A program made the position numbers and the translations under genes. The notes under the pieces were generated by a model. It was given only the letters and a program-made list of their open reading frames with translations. It ran no database searches and had not been told where the DNA came from. Shown piece by piece: positions 31,662 through 36,310 of a DNA stretch of 36,310 nt (positions within the stretch are counted from its first letter, which is position 1; the number at the start of each line of letters is the position of its first letter). Source of the DNA: DASULK01 sp036381835 (GTDB taxonomy: Bacteria > Actinomycetota > Actinomycetes > Mycobacteriales > Micromonosporaceae). Where the stretch lies: the NCBI GenBank assembly GCA_036381835.1, contig DASVCA010000130.1:1-36310 (forward strand), given 5' to 3'.

Positions 31662-32045
31662 TCAGCTACCCTCGGTAGCCTTCAGCTTGGCCGGCGGAGT
31701 CGGCTGATCATCCGGAACCTCAGGCAGATCCGGCGACTCGACGACCAGGCCCAGCAGGAACGGCTCGTCCACCACCGACATCCGCACGATCCGCATCGAC
31801 GGCGGCAACCCCAGCAGGTCCGCCAACTCCGGCGCGGTGAACTCGAACCGGGCCCGCCGCGACGACACCTGCCGACCAGCCGACCGCAGCTCCACACACA
31901 CCGCACAGTCCTGGTGCTTCTGCAGCACGTACGGCTGCCGCATCACGTTCCGCCACGTCGCCACCGGGTCGGCCCGCATGTCCGCGTGCACCTCGTCCGG
32001 GTCGAACGGCGAGTACCGCTTCCCCTCCGGAACCGGCCCGTTCAC
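31662..32045 (-). CDS. Hypothetical 127-residue protein upstream of terminase
   Basis: GTG at 32045 overlaps the previous stop as GTGA. The protein (VNGPVPEGKRYSPFDPDEVH... then MRADPVATWRNVMRQPYVLQ, HQDCAVCVELRSAG) has one Cys pair (CAVC) and an FEFTAPELADLLGLPPSMRI segment. It is not a family I recognise. The conserved context before the terminase suggests a packaging or regulatory role. The longer reading from 32210 would cover the neighbouring gene and is rejected. Confidence 0.6.
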   Translation of the reverse strand: MNGPVPEGKRYSPFDPDEVHADMRADPVATWRNVMRQPYVLQKHQDCAVCVELRSAGRQVSSRRARFEFTAPELADLLGLPPSMRIVRMSVVDEPFLLGLVVESPDLPEVPDDQPTPPAKLKATEGS

Positions 32046-32257
32046 GACGCCGCCGCCAGACGTAGCTGGTCGACCGCCTGCGCCCACCAGTCCCGCAGGC
32101 CGGGCACCTCCTCGGGCAGCGGTACGCCCGGATGCGGCCAGTACTCGGTCTTCGCGCCCGCCCCGTGCTGCCGGTTCTGCCACCGCGGCCACTGGTCGCG
32201 GTAGTTCCACACACCCTCGGCCAAGACGTCCAGCGACCGGACACTGACCGAGGCCAT
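32042..32257 (-). CDS. Hypothetical 71-residue Trp-rich protein
   Basis: The protein (MASVSVRSLDVLAEGVWNYR, DQWPRWQNRQHGAG...) has five Trp and a helical C-terminus (LRDWWAQAVDQLRLAAAS). It is flanked by the Ntn hydrolase stop 2 nt upstream and the GTGA overlap downstream, so it is co-translated. No family is recognised. Confidence 0.55.
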   Translation of the reverse strand: MASVSVRSLDVLAEGVWNYRDQWPRWQNRQHGAGAKTEYWPHPGVPLPEEVPGLRDWWAQAVDQLRLAAAS

Positions 32258-32259
32258 CG

Positions 32260-32808
32260 TTACACCGCCTCCAGCGCTTCGACCTGGATAGTGCCGCCCG
32301 TGTACCGGTCTCGCTCGCTGGCGATCTTCACCGCCCGCGCCACCGCCTCGGCCGGCCCCATGTAGTCCATGAGCAGGAATGCGTCCAGCGCTCCGATCGC
32401 CGGCCCCTCACCCGAGCCGATCGCGCCGCGGCCGTCCGGGTGCCAGATCGCCTGCCGGTGGGCGATCGTCCACAACCGGCCGCGACAGGCCAACAGCAGG
32501 TGCCCGTCCAGCCTGCCGCTTTCCACCAGGCCAGCCTCCACCGCAATATCGGTGATCGCAGACGCGACCGCCCACGCCCACGACTCCGGATCCTCGCCAT
32601 CCGCCGGCTGGCCGTCGATCTTCAAGTTGGCCAGCAGAGCCCCCGGCAACCCGGCATCTCCGGAGATCCCGATGAGCACCTCACCATCGCCGGCGGGCAT
32701 CCGCAGGATCTTCCGCCCGGACGCGACCGGCCGGTCGTACACGTTGGTCATCGTGTCCGCCGCCATGTACACCGCACCGTCGACCGCAAGCGCCGCGACC
32801 GTCGTCAA
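32260..32808 (-). CDS. HslV/proteasome-like Ntn hydrolase
   Basis: A 182-residue protein with a TTG start preceded by a GGGGGCGG site. The sequence aligns by eye with HslV along its length: TTVAALAVDGAVYMAAD with Thr2 (Thr1 after Met removal) and Asp18 (mature Asp17), Lys33 in GRKILRM (close to HslV Lys33), GEVLIGISGDAG for KVLAGFAGG, GHLLLACRGRLW, AIGSGEGPAIGALDAFL for AIGSGGNYALSAARAL, and a late YTGGTIQVEAL for FTNTNFTIEEL. HslV is the protease chamber of HslUV. No HslU-like ATPase gene is in the window. It may use a host ATPase or act alone, perhaps as a head or host-protein protease. Confidence 0.82.
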   Translation of the reverse strand: MTTVAALAVDGAVYMAADTMTNVYDRPVASGRKILRMPAGDGEVLIGISGDAGLPGALLANLKIDGQPADGEDPESWAWAVASAITDIAVEAGLVESGRLDGHLLLACRGRLWTIAHRQAIWHPDGRGAIGSGEGPAIGALDAFLLMDYMGPAEAVARAVKIASERDRYTGGTIQVEALEAV

Positions 32809-32850
32809 CCAGCCCGCCCCCGTCCAGCTCTTCTACGCTCCCGCTCCTGA

Positions 32851-33087
32851 CTACTCCGCCGCCGCGAACTCGGCATGCATCCGGATCCGGGCCGCCTCAA
32901 CCAACCCGAGCGCGGTATGCCACGGCATCGACCCAGGGGGGTAGATGGTCATGATGCCCGACGTGTCCTCCTCACCGTCGTGGCCGACGGTGGCGACGAT
33001 CGCGATCCAGCCCGTCACGACACCTTCCATGCCCGACGACTTCGCGAACTGCCTGATCCCCTCGTCAATGGTGTCCTTGGCGCTCAC
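32851..33087 (-). CDS. Hypothetical 78-residue protein
   Basis: GTG at 33087 has GAGGGGG 6 nt upstream, and that site overlaps the HNH stop, so translation is coupled. The protein (SAKDTIDEGIRQFAKSSG, VVTGWIAIVATVGHDGEEDT, GIMTIYPPGSMPWHTALGLV) is a compact alpha-beta sequence. Such proteins are frequent near actinophage terminases, without a known function. A start at 33141 would overlap the HNH gene and is less likely. Confidence 0.65.
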   Translation of the reverse strand: MSAKDTIDEGIRQFAKSSGMEGVVTGWIAIVATVGHDGEEDTSGIMTIYPPGSMPWHTALGLVEAARIRMHAEFAAAE

Positions 33088-33098
33088 CCGCAACCCCC

Positions 33099-33509
33099 TC
33101 ACAGCAGGCCCGGGTGCTTCATCGGCGGCTCCCGCCTCCACCTGGCCGCCGCGGCCTCGCGGCCCGTCTTCTCCCCATGGCAGTTCCGCTTGGAACGGCC
33201 CGCACGCACGTCCCGCTTGGAGTGAATCCAGTCGAGGTTCTCGGAGGCGTTATTGGTCCAGTCCCCGTCGATGTGGTCAAGGTCGGTGCCGCCCGGCTTA
33301 CCGCACCAATGGCAGATGTGCTCCGGATTCCTCCAGTGCGCATCGTCCCGCAACTGCTCCCAGTTGGGTGGAAGCCGGCTCGCCCGGTCCGACCCGGCGA
33401 ACGGCACCCGCTCACCCCGGCCGGACACCCCGTCCAGGATTTGGCGGCGGCTCGCCGTCGAATTGGTGTCGCCAGTCACGCCGGCCGCCGCCAAACCTGT
33501 TGCACCCAC
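33099..33509 (-). CDS. HNH endonuclease
   Basis: The HNH core is clear: HICHWCGKPGGTDLDHIDGD with a CxxC pair and the DHID motif, followed by NLDWIHSKRDVRAGRSK. The HNH fold cuts DNA through a beta-beta-alpha metal site. HNH proteins beside the terminase are often needed for cos cleavage and packaging. The frame is open up to 33587, but its first 23 codons are the tRNA gene, so I place the start at the first GTG after it (33509). No strong ribosome binding site decides between this and later GTG codons. Confidence 0.8.
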   Translation of the reverse strand: MGATGLAAAGVTGDTNSTASRRQILDGVSGRGERVPFAGSDRASRLPPNWEQLRDDAHWRNPEHICHWCGKPGGTDLDHIDGDWTNNASENLDWIHSKRDVRAGRSKRNCHGEKTGREAAAARWRREPPMKHPGLL

Positions 33510-33518
33510 CAGGGCAAG

Positions 33519-33593
33519 TTGCGGAGGCAGGATTCGAACCTGCGACCTCAACAGGTTATGACCCCGGCGCGCTGACCACTGCGCCACTCCGCA
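33519..33593 (-). tRNA. tRNA-Met(CAT)-like gene
   Basis: The minus strand folds as a cloverleaf: acceptor TGCGGAG with CTCCGCA, D stem GCGC/GCGC, anticodon loop GTCATAA with anticodon CAT, T arm GCAGG-TTCGAAT-CCTGC, discriminator A at 33519, no encoded CCA. The anticodon stem is imperfect (one C-T mismatch and one G-T pair), and the variable loop is 7 nt, longer than the usual 5. It begins directly after the stop codon of the helix-turn-helix gene. It could be elongator Met, or Ile if the C is modified. Confidence 0.8.
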
Positions 33594-33854
33594 TCACGCG
33601 GCCAGCCCAGGCCGCGCAGCCGGCCGGCGCCGCGACTGGCCCGACCGGAAGGTGTGCTTCTCCGCCTCCAGCAGGTCCCCGAGCCGGTACTCCAGGTCCC
33701 GCCGGTTCCGCATCCGCGACGTCAACCGCCGCCGCTGCCCATCCGGGCCGATCCAGCCGCGCGCCTGCCACTTAGCCACGGTGGTCACCGACACCCCGAG
33801 CAGCAGGGCGGCCTCCGCCCGAGTCAGATAGGCGTCCAGGTTCAGCTTCGCCAC
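33594..33854 (-). CDS. Helix-turn-helix DNA-binding protein
   Basis: An 86-residue protein from GTG at 33854. AYLTRAEAALLLGVSVTTVA followed by KWQARGWIGPDGQRRR is a MerR or excisionase-like helix-turn-helix with a wing; the C-terminus is basic (FRSGQSRRRPAARPG). It is the first gene after the late-leader terminator and could control late transcription or bind a packaging site. The frame is open further upstream to 33935, but this crosses the terminator hairpin. Confidence 0.75.
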   Translation of the reverse strand: MAKLNLDAYLTRAEAALLLGVSVTTVAKWQARGWIGPDGQRRRLTSRMRNRRDLEYRLGDLLEAEKHTFRSGQSRRRPAARPGLAA

Positions 33855-33880
33855 CCGACCACCACCCCACTCAGGGCATA

Positions 33881-33915
33881 GAAAAAGCCCCCGACCAGCA
33901 CGCCAGTCGAGGGCT
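33881..33915 (-). terminator. Intrinsic terminator in the late operon leader
   Basis: In the minus-strand RNA AGCCCTCGAC (33915-33906) pairs with GTCGGGGGCT (33895-33886), including one U-G pair, and TTTTTC follows (33886-33881). On the plus strand the same position would be a C-A mismatch and there is no T run, so the structure works leftward. It lies before the first gene of the late operon, where no leftward gene ends, so it is probably an attenuator overcome late in infection. Confidence 0.8.
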
Positions 33916-34133
33916 ACGCACCTTTCGGGCAGCATCTACCTACCCGCGCGAATGATGACACGACGGACGGGTCAACTGCAAGCAAGCAAGGCAAACAGGC
34001 GGATGCGTGCGCGCAGGCAAGTCGCTCAGGTGACGCGCAGATATATAGTGGAGGGCGAGACGCACCCCCGCCGAGAACGTGCGGGCACCATCCGCGTCGA
34101 TCCCCCCTCCGGCACGATAGCGAGTTCGAGGAA
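33916..34133. promoter_or_regulatory. Divergent control region between late and plus-strand genes
   Basis: This 218-nt gap must hold the leftward late promoter and a rightward promoter. On the plus strand TATAGT (34044-34049) in GATATATAGTGG is a good -10 candidate without a clear -35. On the minus strand TTGACC lies near 33970 with no convincing -10 (TTCGCG region); TAGGTA near 33943 is another -10-like site. Phage-specific factors may be used. A 61-residue plus-strand frame inside (from 33952) is not supported. Confidence 0.35.
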
Positions 34134-34214
34134 GTGAACCAACCGACGGCGCTGCGCACGATCCGCAGTGCGCTGGACATCCTCGTGGAGTACCTGAACG
34201 GGGGGAGGGAGTGA
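34134..34214 (+). CDS. Possible 26-residue leader peptide
   Basis: GTG at 34134 is preceded by GAGG at short distance, and the frame ends in GTGA overlapping the next gene's start at 34211. The product begins MNQPTALRTIRSALDILVEY and has a short amphipathic helix. The overlap and the gene-like spacing suggest that it is translated, perhaps to couple the gene behind it. Without a homologue this stays uncertain. Confidence 0.4.
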   Translation: MNQPTALRTIRSALDILVEYLNGGRE

Positions 34215-34597
34215 GCGACTACCAGAGCTACCTGTTCGTCGGTGGGCCGTCCCACGGCGAACTGGTGGCGGTGCCGGCGGACATGCCCAGCTACCAGGTG
34301 GTGACCGTCGAGCACGATCCGAATGACTTCGTGCGGTACCTCAAGGGTGAGCTGGACCCGATCGACTCGACGGTCAGCACCAAGAGGCACACCTACTACC
34401 GCATGAAGCTGACCACCAGCGGCCGAGCGAGCCACAACCGAGGCAAGCGCAAGCTGTTCACCTTCATGGTGCACGAAGACGGCCGAGACTGGTGCAAGGA
34501 GGAACTGGAGCACGCGCTGCTCGACGCCATCCTGGAGACGATGGACCTCCCGGAACTCGGAGAGCGCCCTGCCGCGAAGATCTTCTCCAGGCTGTAG
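34211..34597 (+). CDS. Hypothetical 128-residue plus-strand protein
   Basis: GTG start with GGGGGGAGGGA directly upstream. The protein begins SDYQSYLFVGGPSHGELVAV and contains PNDFVRYLKGELDPID, RHTYYRMKLTTSGRASHNRG and a C-terminal helix (CKEELEHALLDAILETMD). GGPxHG with the later YYRM segment is a small-protein pattern seen in actinophage early genes; its function is unknown. It is the first clear gene of the rightward region. Confidence 0.65.
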   Translation: MSDYQSYLFVGGPSHGELVAVPADMPSYQVVTVEHDPNDFVRYLKGELDPIDSTVSTKRHTYYRMKLTTSGRASHNRGKRKLFTFMVHEDGRDWCKEELEHALLDAILETMDLPELGERPAAKIFSRL

Positions 34598-35000
34598 CCC
34601 GGTCCACATAGCACGGTGCCGGAATCCCTTACGCGAAGTTTTTGATCTATCTCGCGCCGCGAGGCCCAGACCTTGCCGATGCCGCCGGCGCGCGGGGTGG
34701 GGGGTGGTCCCCCTGGGTGCCTACGCGCGTGCGTACGCGTGCTGCTGATATCGCGCGCGTACGCGCGGGCAGACACGGCAGGGAACGTGAGGGTGAGTAG
34801 CTCGCGATGGGCGCGGCAGGGTAGCAACGGACGTCCACATAGGACGGTACTCAGAGATTCGGGCATTCCATCGCGAGTCGGACTGGTTTCTGTCGGGTAG
34901 CTGACAGAACCGTTGCGTTGTCCTGACCTGTATATGAAAGGTCACGCATCGTTCCAACAAACCGCGTCGGTAGTCCGACGCCGATTCGAAAGGGGTTGCA
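34598..35000. promoter_or_regulatory. 403-nt non-coding control region
   Basis: No supported gene is present. It holds two copies of GTCCACATAG(C/G)ACGGT (34602-34617 and 34833-34848), a CG-alternating palindromic stretch (about 34720-34765), and an inverted repeat TGACCT...AGGTCA (34924-34929 and 34939-34944) around TATATG just before the gene at 35001, which looks like an operator or a promoter -10. AAAGGGG before 35001 is the ribosome binding site. This is probably a transcription control region of early genes. Confidence 0.4.
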
Positions 35001-35810
35001 ATGGCACGCGCTAAGGCAGCTACCCGTACCCGTAAGCCTCAGCCGGTCATTACCCACGGGAAGACTGAGGGAACGGTTTTGCTGAACCCTCCGTTCGCGC
35101 CGTGGGTTTACAAGGCTCTTGGCGTTTGGGAATGGGACCCGGCTGACAGGGTCTACCGCATGCGCGGTAGCGTCGGTAAGGCAAGCGCGGACATGGAACG
35201 CGTAGACGAACTTGTGAACCTGTTCGCGGAAAGCGGAACGCACATTGCTGTGCAGCTGACCTCTACCGGCCGGCCGCGTAAGCGTGCCACGGCAGAAACC
35301 GCGCCTGACGTGCCGGACGTGCCGGACGTGCCGGACGTGCCTGACGTGCCTGACGTGCCTGACGCCGACGAGCTCGCAGAGCAGCTGCGCGCTCTTGGCT
35401 GCGCGCCGCACGTTATCGACGCTGCCGTTGCGGCCACGATGAATGGCGAGCCGGCGGGACGGAAGTCCGCGCGTAAGTCCGCGCGTAAGGCACAGTCCGC
35501 GCGTAAGTCCGCGCGTAAGACACAGTCCGCGCGGGGCGTTAGCTCGGATGAGATTTTGATCTCGGAAGAGATTTCGGATGATTGTGCACTCCGTTGGTAC
35601 GTGTTGCCGCGTGGCCTGCGTGCCCGCGCCGTTGCGCGTGAGGTCCGCCGCGCGCTTGAGCGTGACAAGCGTGCGGGCGGAGTCTGCAAGGGTGCCGTCT
35701 GGCACGTGTACGTTGATCGTGGCGAAAACGCGTTGATTGTCGCGCGCGAAGATGGTGCGCGGGTGAGCTCGAAGATCGACGCGGTCGTCTTGGGTGCCAT
35801 TGGGAGCTAA
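35001..35810 (+). CDS. Repeat-rich basic protein, unknown function
   Basis: A 269-residue protein; ATG with AAAGGGG 6 nt upstream. The N-terminal domain (about 28-95: PFAPWVYKALGVWEWDPADR, ADMERVDELVNLFAESGTH) is followed by a run of six PDV units (about 103-120) encoded by a 9-nt repeat, a short helix (ADELAEQLRALGC), a Lys, Ser, Arg and Ala repeat (about 154-178, KSARKSARKAQ units of 12 nt) like histone H1 tails, and a C-terminal domain (about 195-269: CALRWYVLPRGLRARAVARE, KGAVWHVYVDRGENALIVAR). The basic tail suggests nucleic acid binding. Codon use is less GC-extreme than in the late genes. Confidence 0.7.
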   Translation: MARAKAATRTRKPQPVITHGKTEGTVLLNPPFAPWVYKALGVWEWDPADRVYRMRGSVGKASADMERVDELVNLFAESGTHIAVQLTSTGRPRKRATAETAPDVPDVPDVPDVPDVPDVPDADELAEQLRALGCAPHVIDAAVAATMNGEPAGRKSARKSARKAQSARKSARKTQSARGVSSDEILISEEISDDCALRWYVLPRGLRARAVAREVRRALERDKRAGGVCKGAVWHVYVDRGENALIVAREDGARVSSKIDAVVLGAIGS

Positions 35811-35816
35811 CGCAAT

Positions 35817-35858
35817 TGGGAGCACATGCGCTGCCTACGGGTAGCGCATGTGCTCCCA
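35817..35858. terminator. Perfect 16-bp hairpin terminator, copy 1
   Basis: TGGGAGCACATGCGCT (35817-35832) pairs exactly with AGCGCATGTGCTCCCA (35843-35858) around the loop GCCTACGGGT. It starts 7 nt after the stop of the 269-residue gene. It has no long T-tract here (TCACAATT), so its strength comes from the stem. A nearly identical copy lies at 36216-36264. Confidence 0.75.
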
Positions 35859-35904
35859 TCACAATTCCGGCTGACAAATCGATACGTACGGAGGGATAGA
35901 AACA

Positions 35905-36204
35905 GTGTACGCAGAGCTACCTGTATATCCATTTCAGATCATCGATCATGTCGCATTTCGCGAGTACGTCTTCTCAGACGACGCTGACCTTGACGCGATC
36001 ACAAGCGCCATCATGTCGGCGCTTGAAGAAATGCGATCTGTAGTGCGTAAGGATCCCGCTTGGCTTGATCCGTACGGCGTTTGGAATGCGGAATGGGAAG
36101 TGCGCAGGGAAGAGGACAATTCCCTAGCGGTCTACAATGAATATGAGGATGAAATGGGAGAGGAACTGGACGAATTAGTGTATTACGCTTACCTGCGTGC
36201 CTAG
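35905..36204 (+). CDS. Hypothetical 99-residue acidic protein
   Basis: GTG start with GGAGGG about 10 nt upstream. It is rich in Asp, Glu and Tyr (YPFQIIDHVAFREYVFSDDA, YEDEMGEELDELVYYAYLRA). GC content is clearly lower than in all other genes here. Acidic DNA-mimic anti-host proteins have such composition, but no direct evidence shows this. It stands alone between two hairpin terminators, as a one-gene unit. Confidence 0.65.
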   Translation: MYAELPVYPFQIIDHVAFREYVFSDDADLDAITSAIMSALEEMRSVVRKDPAWLDPYGVWNAEWEVRREEDNSLAVYNEYEDEMGEELDELVYYAYLRA

Positions 36205-36215
36205 ATCCTTTCGTT

Positions 36216-36264
36216 TGGGAGCGCATGCGTTGCCTACGGGTAGCGCATGTGCTCCCATTTTTTT
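36216..36264 (+). terminator. 16-bp hairpin terminator with T-tract, copy 2
   Basis: TGGGAGCGCATGCGTT (36216-36231), loop GCCTACGGGT, AGCGCATGTGCTCCCA (36242-36257), then seven T (36258-36264). The loop and right arm equal copy 1; the two changes in the left arm both keep pairing as G-U. It starts 12 nt after the stop of the 99-residue gene. Confidence 0.85.
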
Positions 36265-36310
36265 GCCTGAAACAGCCGCCGTAGCCGCCGCCCTAGCCGC
36301 TACGCGCAGC

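Noticed and set aside
27635..31678. Plus-strand open frame of 1347 codons opposite portal and terminase
   Set aside because: Same shadow effect; composition is His, Arg, Leu and Pro-rich and no domain is seen, while the minus strand has clear terminase and portal motifs.
33519..33593. tRNA considered as a prophage attachment site
   Set aside because: It lies inside the late operon with phage genes on both sides, and no integrase or matching second copy is seen in the window.
33952..34137. Plus-strand 61-codon frame ending in a GTGA overlap with the small leader frame
   Set aside because: Covers the divergent promoter region and the TATAGT element, has no ribosome binding site and random basic composition; the overlap alone is weak support.
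34673..34900. 75-codon plus-strand frame in the non-coding control region
   Set aside because: No ribosome binding site, low-complexity Arg, Gly and Val text from CG-rich palindromes, and it covers the second direct repeat.
35306..35366. Tandem repeats considered as a CRISPR-like array
   Set aside because: Units are 9 nt, contiguous and in frame, coding for PDV; there are no spacers.

Overview
The window is most of the genome, or an integrated copy, of a tailed siphovirus of a high-GC actinobacterium. The evidence is very high GC, frequent GTG and TTG starts, a capsid of the lambda gpE type, a Dit plus Gp37-like tail tip, an r1t-like holin, an M15-type actinophage endolysin, and a 3'-5' exoribonuclease close to Mycobacterium Rv2179c. 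I cannot fix the host genus (Streptomyces- or Micromonospora-like is plausible), nor tell a free phage from a prophage: no integrase, repressor or att pair is visible.

Nearly everything from 33.9 kb down to 0.14 kb is one late operon read on the minus strand. Its order is: helix-turn-helix protein, tRNA, HNH nuclease, small protein, HslV-like Ntn hydrolase, two hypotheticals, terminase small and large subunits, portal, MuF-like protein; an accessory block (Rv2179c-like exoribonuclease, two Cys-rich proteins, a membrane protein, two glycosyltransferases, a small DUF6582-like protein); scaffold, decoration protein, major capsid; large fibre-like proteins and head-tail connectors; tail terminator, tail tube, frameshifted tail chaperones, tape measure with a peptidase-like C-terminus, Dit, Gp37-like protein, minor tail proteins; then lysin and two membrane proteins. 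Most junctions are ATGA, GTGA or TGATG overlaps. The few real gaps hold RNA structure: a terminator in the operon leader (33881-33915), a terminator before the scaffold gene (22685-22712), stacked inverted repeats after the tail tube gene (11890-12005), and a hairpin over the tape measure ribosome binding site (10885-10914).

From 34.1 kb rightward the genes run on the plus strand, have lower GC, and are separated by regulatory DNA with near-identical long hairpin terminators (35817-35858 and 36216-36264) and a 16-nt direct repeat. This looks like the start of an early or regulatory region.

Two IS200/IS605-type (TnpB) traces are present. At the left edge the C-terminus of a plus-strand tnpB and its right end abut and overlap the 3' end of the holin gene. 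At 26331-26535 a minus-strand relic keeps only the last 37 codons of a different TnpB plus end hairpins, between the MuF gene and the accessory block. The long plus-strand open frames opposite the late genes are GC-driven shadows and are not annotated.
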